Part shown: one piece after another, positions 48,141-54,622 of the stretch
Layout of the letters: the number at the start of each line of letters is the position of its first letter
Numbering within the stretch: position 1 is the stretch's first letter
From: an uncultured Rikenellaceae bacterium
GTDB lineage: Bacteria > Bacteroidota > Bacteroidia > Bacteroidales > Rikenellaceae
DNA length: 64,000 bases
Assembly (NCBI GenBank): GCA_949287525.1
Contig: CASEGL010000002.1
Location: 62,001-126,000, forward strand
Direction of reading: 5' to 3'
Notes under the pieces: generated by a model
Seen by the model: the letters and a program-made list of their open reading frames with translations, nothing else
Database searches by the model: none
What the model was told of the DNA's origin: nothing
Made by a program: the position numbers and the translations under genes

Positions 48141-48169
48141 CAGCCCGCCTGCATTTCGCAGGCGGGCTG
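48141..48169. terminator. Shared terminator of ribF and the ars operon
   Basis: A perfect 12-bp stem CAGCCCGCCTGC / GCAGGCGGGCTG with loop ATTTC between convergent genes; flanked by TGTTGTGTGTT on the + side and TATATTTACC on the minus side. Confidence 0.75.
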
Positions 48170-48224
48170 TGTTGTGTGTTGATGTAGAGCCTTGGGGTGT
48201 CACACGGAGGCCCTCCTTTGCCGT

Positions 48225-49565
48225 TCAGCACCAGTTCCCGAAAATGAAACCGGCAAGCGTGGCCATGACGATGACAAGACCGACGTACGCGACGGTCTTT
48301 TTTGTTCCCAGTACGCTGCGGATCACCAGCATGTTCGGCAGCGAGAGCGAGGGGCCTGCCAGCAGCAGGGCCAGTGCCGGACCCTTGCCCATGCCCGAGG
48401 CGAGCAGCCCCTGGATGATGGGTACCTCGGTCAGCGTGGCGAAGTACATGAAGGCGCCCGTGAAGCTGGCCAGAAAGTTCGACAGCAGCGAATTGCCGCC
48501 CACGGCCCATTCGATCCAGCGGTTGGGGACGATGCCGGGGATGGCCGTATCGCCATGCGTGGAGCCGAGCAGGAATCCGGCCGTGAGGACGCCGGCACCC
48601 AGCAGGGGCAGGATCTGTTTGGCGAAACCCCACGAGGCCATGGCCCATTCGCGGTTCTCGGGGTTGCGGCGGTCGCCGAGCAGGATGGCGGCGAGGGTGG
48701 CAATGGCCACCGTCATCGGTACGAGCGGAGCCAACTGCGGGGAGGGGATGAACCGTTCGGCCAGCAGGGCGGCGGTGAGCGTGGCGAGGGCGCCGAGCGT
48801 CACCCACACGGCGCGCAGCCGCAGGATATGGACGAGCGACCAGCACAGCAGCAGGGCGAAGCCGCCGGTGATGTACCACTTGCAGGTGAAGATGGCGCGC
48901 CAGAGTCCCGTGTCGGATGCGGAGGGGGCGCCCCAGTTGGCGAACACGAGGATGAGTACCAGCGTGAAGAAGTGGAGGGCGGTCTGCCAGGCGGAGCGTG
49001 CCGCGGGGGGCGGGGTGAGGTTCATCTGCGCCTCCCGTCTGGCGCGTTCCTCCCTGCGGAAGAGGAGCGACATGAGCAGGCCGATCACCACCGCAAAGAG
49101 GACGACTCCCGCAATGCGGGCGATGCCCATCTCCAGTCCCAGGATGCGGGCCGTCAGGATGATCGACAGGATGCTGATCGCAGGGCCGGAGTAGAGGAAG
49201 GCGACGGCGGGACCCAGTCCTGCGCCCCGTCGGTAGATGCTGGTGAAGAGCGGCAGGATCGTGCAGGAGCATACGGCCAGGATGCCGCCGGAGAGGGTGG
49301 CCACCGTGTAGGAGAGCCACCGTTTGGCGTTGGCGCCGAAGTAGCGGATGACGGCTCCCTGGCTGACGAAGACGGCGATGGCGCCGGCAATGAAGAAGGC
49401 GGGCAGCAGACACAGCACGACGTGTTCCTGGGCGTACCATTGCGCCAGGTCGAGCGTGGCGCCGATGGCTGTCCGGAAGCGGGTGTCGTCCAGCGGCATG
49501 AAGAAGACGAACGCGAAGACGGCGATGATCCATCCCAGCGTTTTCAGTTCCTTGCGGGTTTCCAT
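48225..49565 (-). CDS. arsP: ArsP/UPF0718-family permease
   Basis: 446 residues from ATG 49565. Ten or so membrane helices; the GGILAVCSCTILPLF motif with CxC and the second-half repeat KQILPLLGAGVLTAGFL and FMYFATLTEVPIIQGLL (in part) are hallmarks of the DUF318/ArsP permeases, which export trivalent organoarsenicals. A charged loop (ERARREAQMN) splits two homologous halves. Last gene of the ArsR-controlled operon, 13 bp after the small thioredoxin. Export of other soft-metal compounds is the main alternative. Confidence 0.82.
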   Translation of the reverse strand: METRKELKTLGWIIAVFAFVFFMPLDDTRFRTAIGATLDLAQWYAQEHVVLCLLPAFFIAGAIAVFVSQGAVIRYFGANAKRWLSYTVATLSGGILAVCSCTILPLFTSIYRRGAGLGPAVAFLYSGPAISILSIILTARILGLEMGIARIAGVVLFAVVIGLLMSLLFRREERARREAQMNLTPPPAARSAWQTALHFFTLVLILVFANWGAPSASDTGLWRAIFTCKWYITGGFALLLCWSLVHILRLRAVWVTLGALATLTAALLAERFIPSPQLAPLVPMTVAIATLAAILLGDRRNPENREWAMASWGFAKQILPLLGAGVLTAGFLLGSTHGDTAIPGIVPNRWIEWAVGGNSLLSNFLASFTGAFMYFATLTEVPIIQGLLASGMGKGPALALLLAGPSLSLPNMLVIRSVLGTKKTVAYVGLVIVMATLAGFIFGNWC

Positions 49566-49578
49566 GGGCGTGGCGGGG

Positions 49579-49812
49579 TCAGAGTCCGAGCAGTTTTTCG
49601 ATTTCGGCGGTGGAAGGCACATAGCCCTTCAGCCGCACCGTGCCGTCGATGACGATGGCGGGGGTGGTCATGACGTTGTACTGGAGCATCTCCATGATAT
49701 CCTCCACCTTGGTCAGCGTGGCGTCGAGTCCGTGGGCGGCGATGACCTCGCCGATCCGTTCGTAGGTGGTTTTGCATTTGGCGCAGCCGGCGCCGAGAAC
49801 TTTGATTTCCAT
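49579..49812 (-). CDS. Small thioredoxin-fold protein (CAKC)
   Basis: 77 residues of the MTH895/redox-active disulfide family: KVLGAGCAKCKTTYERIGE has a C10-x-x-C13 pair, MTTPAIVIDG the cis-proline, and an ETYxKGY-like end. No signal peptide, so cytoplasmic. Between the ArsG-like and ArsP-like genes it may reduce or shuttle the arsenical or pass electrons to ArsG/ArsF. Its C-pair fits binding of trivalent arsenic as well; which role applies is not shown. Confidence 0.85.
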   Translation of the reverse strand: MEIKVLGAGCAKCKTTYERIGEVIAAHGLDATLTKVEDIMEMLQYNVMTTPAIVIDGTVRLKGYVPSTAEIEKLLGL

Positions 49813-49833
49813 GACGGGTAGTGTGTTACGGTT

Positions 49834-50541
49834 TTACAGAAAAATGAGCGTACAGTAATAGAGTCCGATGGCGATGAAGAGGATGCCGACGATGCGGTTC
49901 ATCCATTTCCGGACGGTCTGTATCCGGCCGTAGAAGGTGCCGAGGCGGCCGATGCCGAATGCCAGCAGCCAGGCGACCAACAGGACGGGCAATGCGGTGG
50001 CCACGGCGAAGAGGGCGGGCAGCAGGTAGCCGGCCGGAACGGTGGCGGCCATCGGGATCAGCATGCCGAAGTAGAGGACCCCGCTCGTGGGGCAGAAGGC
50101 CAGGGCGAACAGCATGCCCAGCAGCAGGGCGCCCCAGCCTCCGCGGCGGGCGAGCCGTTCGCCGTTGCCGCGAAAACCGAACGAAGGGAGGCGCAGCCGC
50201 TCCCCGAAGAGCATGTAGAGGCCGACGAGCAGCAGCACGGGGCCGAGCAGCCCTTCGCCGCAGGAGGCGACGAACTTCTGGATGCCGAAGAAGCTGGCTC
50301 CCCGGTGCAGTACGGCGATCAGCAGCACCCCCAGCGCGGTGTAGGCTACGGTGCGGCCGAGGGCATAGAGCAGGCCGTTGCGAAAGATGCGGCGCCGGTT
50401 GTCGAGTTCCTTGCCGATGAAGCCGATCGCGGCGATGTTCGTGGCCAGCGGGCAGGGCGATATGGCCGTGAGCAGTCCCAGCACGAAAGCCGTCAGTACG
50501 GGAGCCGCTTCGCTGTCCAGCAGCGATTGTAACCATTCCAT
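49834..50541 (-). CDS. arsG: ArsG-like CcdA/DsbD-family membrane protein
   Basis: 235 residues from ATG 50541. Six membrane helices with the CcdA/DsbD pattern: GLLTAISPCPLATNIAAIGF (Cys-Pro in TM1) and MLFALAFCPTSGVLYFGM (Cys in TM4). In Shewanella-type arsEFG systems a CcdA-like ArsG exports aromatic aminoarsenicals after reduction of the nitro form. The order arsF-arsG is kept here, 13 bp apart. A plain electron-transfer role (DsbD-like, supplying the thioredoxin) is the alternative. Confidence 0.8.
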   Translation of the reverse strand: MEWLQSLLDSEAAPVLTAFVLGLLTAISPCPLATNIAAIGFIGKELDNRRRIFRNGLLYALGRTVAYTALGVLLIAVLHRGASFFGIQKFVASCGEGLLGPVLLLVGLYMLFGERLRLPSFGFRGNGERLARRGGWGALLLGMLFALAFCPTSGVLYFGMLIPMAATVPAGYLLPALFAVATALPVLLVAWLLAFGIGRLGTFYGRIQTVRKWMNRIVGILFIAIGLYYCTLIFL

Positions 50542-50554
50542 GGCGGCGGGGTGT

Positions 50555-50992
50555 TTAGCGGAGCCGTGAGGCGATGGTGTCCGCCAGCCCTTTCCGGAAG
50601 GTCTCGGGCGCCGTGCGGGCGTTGGCGAAGGCAAATGCGGTCAGGTTTTCCGATTGTGGCTGGCCGCCTTGCCATTCCGTAACGAAGAGCGACGACCAGC
50701 TCGCCTCGTAGCGGTCGGCAATCGCCTCGTTTCCGGCCTCGGTGATGTCGATGGAGCGGAAGACCAGCGCGCCCTCCGCCAGCGCATCGGCGAAATGCTC
50801 CTCCAGCGTTTCGCGGGTCAGCCTTTCGATTGCCATGCAGGTGGCGCAGCGTTGTTTGGTGTGGAAGTAGAGTACCTCCACGCAATCTTCGGCCGGAACG
50901 GCGTCCGGTTCGGCGGCGACCCGTTTGGCCGAAGTGCGGCCGCATGCGGCCATCAGCATGCATGCGGCCATCAGAAACAGCAGTCTTTTCAT
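50555..50992 (-). CDS. arsF: ArsF-like thioredoxin-fold lipoprotein
   Basis: 145 residues. Lipoprotein signal with lipobox LMAAC (Cys17), then a thioredoxin-like domain with TKQRCATCMAIERLTRETL (CxxC pair) and a C-terminal SSLFVTEW strand. This is the ArsF-like (nitroreductase-subunit) family. Its start ATG overlaps the stop TGA of the preceding TlpA-like gene, giving coupling. The CxxC would relay electrons with ArsG on the periplasmic side; no cofactor site is visible, so a direct nitroreductase activity is not claimed. Confidence 0.78.
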   Translation of the reverse strand: MKRLLFLMAACMLMAACGRTSAKRVAAEPDAVPAEDCVEVLYFHTKQRCATCMAIERLTRETLEEHFADALAEGALVFRSIDITEAGNEAIADRYEASWSSLFVTEWQGGQPQSENLTAFAFANARTAPETFRKGLADTIASRLR

Positions 50993-51502
50993 GGTATTTT
51001 TTGTGTTTGAAGCGTGTCGATTAGCGCATCGAAATAGATGGCTGCATCGAGCCATCCATTGGCAACCTTGCTGCGGAAAACCTCCTGTCCGTTCGGATCG
51101 AAAGCGACCCCATTGCGGAGGCATGATGACATTGCAGGCGCGAGCTACATCTCCATTCCGATCCATGATGACTTCCCAGTTCCATCCGTTGGCGCCAACC
51201 AGCGGACGGACGCGCGAGGCGGTGCGCTGGTCATCCAGCGAAACCAGTACGATCCGGATCGGGCAGCAGCTGTGGTTGTGAGCTGTCCATATCCGGTGCA
51301 GCTCCTCAAGCATCTCGATATTGTTCGGGCAGCATGTTTTCCAAAAGACGAACAAGGTGGTGCCGCTGTCGGCCGCATAGGAGGAGAGGGAACGGGGACG
51401 GCCGCCCATGTCCCGTACTGTGAGGGCGGGCCAGAGCGATTGGGCTGAGCCGGACGCGGCAAGGAGCATCAGCAGGGCGAGTATCGACAGTATCTTTTTC
51501 AT
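50989..51502 (-). pseudogene. TlpA/thioredoxin-like exported protein gene with one-base frameshift
   Basis: From ATG 51502: signal peptide (MKKILSILALLMLLAASGSAQ), then a redoxin domain with TLFVFWKTCCPNNIEMLEEL and IVLVSLDDQ. After MPPQW the frame is lost; the next frame continues VAFDPNGQEVFRSKVANG... to LQTQKIP and a stop at 50989-50991 that overlaps arsF. One extra base in the GGGG run (+ strand CCCC 51108-51111) explains it; without it the protein has ~170 residues. The second cysteine of the CxxC is Asn (CCPNN), so it is not a normal dithiol oxidoreductase. Confidence 0.72.
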
Positions 51503-51516
51503 GACTTTTGTTTGTA

Positions 51517-51534
51517 GTTCGCCGAAATACGAAC
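51517..51534 (-). promoter_or_regulatory. ArsR operator-like site before the TlpA-like gene
   Basis: GTTCG-CCGAAATA-CGAAC (5-bp arms, 8-bp spacer) 15 bp upstream of the TlpA start; identical arms and spacing to the site at 51904. The spacer resembles a weak -7 box on the minus strand. Confidence 0.6.
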
Positions 51535-51554
51535 ATTGAGGGTAAAAAAACAGG

Positions 51555-51890
51555 TTATTCGCAGCAGTCGTTTGTCCGGTCGTTTTTCGGTGCGCACGTA
51601 GCAAACAGGTCGGCAAAGAGCCGACGGGCGACGGCCCAGTTCTCGCGGTTGATGCAGTAGCGCACCTTGGGCGGTTCGATGGATCCCTGGATCAGTCCGG
51701 CCTCCTTCAGTTCCTTGAGATGTTGCGAGACGGTAGCCTTGGCGATGGGAAGCACCTCGTGGATGTCGCCGAAAAAGCAGCAGCTCTGTCGGGCGAGGAA
51801 GTGGAGGATGGCGATCCGCGCAGGATGTCCCATCGCCTTCGCAAAGCGGGCGAGCTGTTCCTGTTCGGTCGGGTAGTTTCTGTTCTCCAT
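51555..51890 (-). CDS. arsR: ArsR/SmtB-family metalloregulatory repressor
   Basis: 111 residues from ATG 51890. Winged helix: [41 protein letters not shown] (recognition helix) and EAGLIQG wing. Potential arsenic ligands are Cys-Cys in QSCCFFGD near residue 40-41 and the C-terminal cysteines (CAPK, DCCE). As in the family it should repress its operon until trivalent arsenic binds. A second in-frame ATG at 51911 would add seven residues but overlaps the promoter. It is the first gene of the six-gene operon. Confidence 0.88.
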   Translation of the reverse strand: MENRNYPTEQEQLARFAKAMGHPARIAILHFLARQSCCFFGDIHEVLPIAKATVSQHLKELKEAGLIQGSIEPPKVRYCINRENWAVARRLFADLFATCAPKNDRTNDCCE

Positions 51891-51902
51891 ACGAGGCTTC
51901 TT

Positions 51903-51939
51903 TGTTCGCAAATATACGAACAGTTATTGAAAAAACAAA
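51903..51939 (-). promoter_or_regulatory. Promoter and operator of the ars operon
   Basis: On the minus strand TTTG (51936-51939), 19 bp, TATATTTG (51909-51916), both perfect. The -7 box is exactly the spacer of an inverted repeat TGTTCG-N8-CGAACA (51903-51922), so a bound ArsR would block the polymerase. Confidence 0.75.
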
Positions 51940-51964
51940 TCCGATGCGCATGGCGGCATCGGAT
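51927..51964 (-). terminator. Terminator of the thrE-type operon
   Basis: On the minus strand ATCCGATGC / GCATCGGAT (9 bp, 8-nt loop) followed by TTGTTTTTTC. Its T tract also contains the -33 box of the ars promoter. Confidence 0.8.
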
Positions 51965-51975
51965 CTGCGTGTCGG

Positions 51976-52500
51976 TTATTTCGAGGCGGCGGAGTCCGGT
52001 GAGTCCGGATAGGTTTTTCGCCGCGTCATGGCATAGGCCTTGGTGGGGAAGACGAACAGCACGAGGGTCGCTCCGATGGCCAGCAGGAAGACGACGCTGA
52101 AGGTCACCGTCGCATTGACGATCAGATGGTGCATGTAGGTTTCCGAGAGTTCGTAGTTGTTGATGCACTGCATCAGCTGGATCAGCGCATAGAAGCTGCG
52201 GTAGGCGTACATGCCGGGGATCATCGGCAGCAGGGCGGGGATGTAGAGTACCGTCAGCGGACAGCGGGAGAGGCGTCCGAACCACAGCGCCAGCAGACCG
52301 ATGGTCAGCGAGGCGCAGAACGAAGCCGAGGCGATGTCCATGCCGCTGTAATTCATCAGGGCGAATCGGGTGGCATGGCCGGCGGCGGCCAGCATGGCGA
52401 TGTATTTGAAGGCTCTGCGGGGCGGATTGGAGATGGCGCCGAATCCGATGGCGGCGACGGCGGCCAGCAGGCCGTCGGTGATAACGTCGAGAACGATCAT
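51976..52500 (-). CDS. Threonine/serine exporter, small subunit (ThrE2/YjjB-like)
   Basis: 174 residues with five membrane helices; FGAISNPPRRAFKYIAMLAA and LYIPALLPMIPGMYAYRSFY (Pro-rich PGxYAYR motif) identify the DUF3815/ThrE C-terminal half. It overlaps its partner by ATGA, so the split ThrE transporter is made as two coupled subunits that export Thr/Ser. A Lys/Ser tail ends the protein. Confidence 0.83.
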   Translation of the reverse strand: MIVLDVITDGLLAAVAAIGFGAISNPPRRAFKYIAMLAAAGHATRFALMNYSGMDIASASFCASLTIGLLALWFGRLSRCPLTVLYIPALLPMIPGMYAYRSFYALIQLMQCINNYELSETYMHHLIVNATVTFSVVFLLAIGATLVLFVFPTKAYAMTRRKTYPDSPDSAASK

Positions 52501-53267
52501 AACAGATTCTTGGTGAAAAGCAGCAGCGGGACGGACAGGCCGGCTGCAATGCAGATGATGAGCAGAAAGGCTTGGATGAGACGCGAGGTGCCGGTCAGCG
52601 TGTGACCCTCGACGATGTCGATGAAACCGTTGATGAGCGGCACGCCCGGAATGAGGTAGAGGACGCTGGTACCGAGAGCGACGTTCGGCGTGCAGTCGAA
52701 CAGCAGCGAGACGGAAGCCACCATCGAGGCCACGAAAGCCGATACGGTGAAGACGATGAAGTGGTTGTAATGGCGTTTCTGCATCTGCTGGCGGGTGAAG
52801 AAGCCCAGCAGGGTAGCCACGAAGACGATGGCTACGGCACCCCAGTCGCCGCCGAACAGCCGGCAGAACGAGGCGTTGGCGAAGCCGACCAGCAGCAGAA
52901 CCAGATTGGAGGACATCCTGGGGCGGGACAGAATCTCCTCGTAGCGTTTCCGGATCTCTTCCAGCGGGAGGTGACGGTCGTAAATCTCCCAGCTGAGCGC
53001 GCTCAGTTCGGCGTTGTATTCAAACGAGATGGGAAGTGCGGGGATTTGGGCCACCTCCGTGTGGCTGTTGTCGTTGCCCTTGTCCGAGATGGTGATGACG
53101 ATCGTCTTGGAGAGCGTCGTCATGTGGATCGAGACGCCGAATGCGTCGCCGATGCGGGTCGAGTTGCGCAGCACCCGCGAGGTGTGTACCCCTGCCCCCA
53201 GCAGGCAGGTGGCATACGAGGCGATGAATTCTGCGATCTGTTTCAGTTGTTCTGGCGTGTTGTTCAT
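52497..53267 (-). CDS. Threonine/serine exporter, large subunit (ThrE1/YjjP-like)
   Basis: 256 residues from ATG 53267. Cytoplasmic N-terminal domain with CLLGAGVHTSRVLRNSTRIG (catalytic-like DUF1212 motif) and five C-terminal helices (SNLVLLLVGFANASFCRLFGG, YLIPGVPLINGFIDIVEGH). Probably needs the small subunit encoded next. A -7 box TACTTTTG at 53295-53302 (with TTTG 22 bp away at 53325) lies 28 bp upstream. Confidence 0.83.
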   Translation of the reverse strand: MNNTPEQLKQIAEFIASYATCLLGAGVHTSRVLRNSTRIGDAFGVSIHMTTLSKTIVITISDKGNDNSHTEVAQIPALPISFEYNAELSALSWEIYDRHLPLEEIRKRYEEILSRPRMSSNLVLLLVGFANASFCRLFGGDWGAVAIVFVATLLGFFTRQQMQKRHYNHFIVFTVSAFVASMVASVSLLFDCTPNVALGTSVLYLIPGVPLINGFIDIVEGHTLTGTSRLIQAFLLIICIAAGLSVPLLLFTKNLL

Positions 53268-53294
53268 GACGCGGCCGGATTGCTTGTGTGGTCG

Positions 53295-53328
53295 CAAAAG
53301 TAATTTTTTCTCGGCGAACTTCGGCAAA
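53295..53328 (-). promoter_or_regulatory. Promoter of the thrE-type operon
   Basis: On the minus strand TTTG (53325-53328), 22 bp, TACTTTTG (53295-53302). The -7 box is perfect; the spacing is a little long. Confidence 0.55.
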
Positions 53329-53330
53329 CG

Positions 53331-53372
53331 AAAACGGCTTTTTGCAGCCAGAATGCCGTAAAAAGCCGTTTT
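53331..53372 (-). terminator. Terminator of the ricT-gldH-trmB operon
   Basis: A perfect 13-bp stem AAAACGGCTTTTT / AAAAAGCCGTTTT with a 16-nt loop, 18 bp past the trmB stop, ending in TTTT on the minus strand. Confidence 0.8.
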
Positions 53373-53390
53373 GAAAGGGGGTGCCTGTGG

Positions 53391-54131
53391 CTACCGCCGG
53401 TCGGGGCGGTGGGCGTCGAGGTTTTCGTCTTCGGGGAAGTCGGGTGCCTCGAACTCCGTCCGCCCTCCCAGCGAAAAGCGCAGGTAGGTGATCGGAAGTC
53501 CCTGTTTCAGGAATTTCGATTCGTAGGCCGTGCGGATCGACAGGTCGGCGTCGGCCATCCCCGTGCCGTAGATGTCGTCGCCGCAGGCGTGAAGCGGCAG
53601 CGCGTTGCGGGCGATGACCGCCTTGGTGTAGGCGTGCAGGTGCTGCGAGTCGGTCTTCAGGTGGATGACGCCCTCCGGTTTCAGCAGCCGGGCGTAGTAG
53701 GCCAGGAAAATGGGCGAGGTGAGCCGTTTCTTGACCCGCTGTTTCTTGAGCTGGGGATCGGGGAAGGTAATCCAGATCTCATCCACCTCCCCTTCGGCGA
53801 AGAGCGAGTTGATGAATTCGATGCGGGTGCGCAGGAAGCCGACGTTGTCCATGCCGGCTTCGGTGGCCGTCTTGGCGCCGCGCCACATGCGGGCGCCTTT
53901 GATGTCGATGCCGATGAAGTTGCATTCGGGGTTCTTTTCGGCCAGCGCCACCGTATATTCGCCCCGTCCGCAGCCGAGTTCGAGGACGATCGGCCGGTCG
54001 TTGCCGAAGAAGTCTTCATGCCACCGTCCCTTGAGCCGGTAGTCGCGCCCGAATACCTCGTCGAATTCGGGCTGTACCATATTCTTGAAGGTCAGATTCT
54101 CCTGGAATCTGCGCAGTTTATCTTTTCCCAT
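53391..54131 (-). CDS. trmB: tRNA (guanine-N7-)-methyltransferase
   Basis: 246 residues. TrmB methylates G46 of tRNAs. SAM-binding motif VLELGCGRGEYTVALAEKNP, NFIGIDIKGARMWRGAKTA and the substrate motif WITFPDPQLKKQRVKKRLTS (in part) are canonical. It overlaps the end of gldH by 14 bp, so the three genes ricT-gldH-trmB form one operon. Confidence 0.93.
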   Translation of the reverse strand: MGKDKLRRFQENLTFKNMVQPEFDEVFGRDYRLKGRWHEDFFGNDRPIVLELGCGRGEYTVALAEKNPECNFIGIDIKGARMWRGAKTATEAGMDNVGFLRTRIEFINSLFAEGEVDEIWITFPDPQLKKQRVKKRLTSPIFLAYYARLLKPEGVIHLKTDSQHLHAYTKAVIARNALPLHACGDDIYGTGMADADLSIRTAYESKFLKQGLPITYLRFSLGGRTEFEAPDFPEDENLDAHRPDRR

Positions 54132-54585
54132 GTTCCGTAGGGGTTATTTCCATGCCGATGGCCCGCAGTCCGTCCGTCGCCTGCGAAGGGACGAAGGAGA
54201 AGACATACTCGCCGATGTGTTTCAGTCGGGCGTGCGAGCGGTAGGGCGTATGCCATTCCCGGAAGTCGCCTTCGCCGTGGGCGGAGTCCTGCAGGCGAAC
54301 CTGTTCGGTAAAACGCAGCGAATCGGGCGTGACGACCGAGATGCGGATGCCGACCGAGTCGTAGCGCATGGCGGCGATCCGGCTTTCCCAGGCGATGAAG
54401 AGTCCGATGTCGTATTTTCCCGTCGTGTCGGTGTTGGTGTAGGCGATCCGCACGGTGTCGTCCGGCTGCCAGCCGCGCGGATCGACCGGCGTCTGGAAAC
54501 AGGCGGTGCGTGCCGGACGGCAGCCGGCGAGTCCCAGGCAGCAGAGCAGGACGAGTGCGATCCGGTTGGGCAGTTTCGGTTCCAT
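54118..54585 (-). CDS. gldH: Gliding motility/lipoprotein GldH
   Basis: 155 residues from ATG 54585 (an ATG 12 bp earlier is possible). Lipobox LGLAGC (Cys22). GldH family: YTNTDTTGKYDIGLFIAWES, a VTPDSLRFTEQVRL strand and the C-terminal YVFSFVPSQATDGLRAIGMEI (in part). GldH is needed for gliding in Flavobacterium but is also kept in non-gliding Bacteroidales; role here unknown. Gap of 37 bp after ricT. Confidence 0.86.
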   Translation of the reverse strand: MEPKLPNRIALVLLCCLGLAGCRPARTACFQTPVDPRGWQPDDTVRIAYTNTDTTGKYDIGLFIAWESRIAAMRYDSVGIRISVVTPDSLRFTEQVRLQDSAHGEGDFREWHTPYRSHARLKHIGEYVFSFVPSQATDGLRAIGMEITPTEHGKR

Positions 54586-54622
54586 GGCCTGTAGCATTCT
54601 CCGTCGGTGCGGGGTGCCGTTG

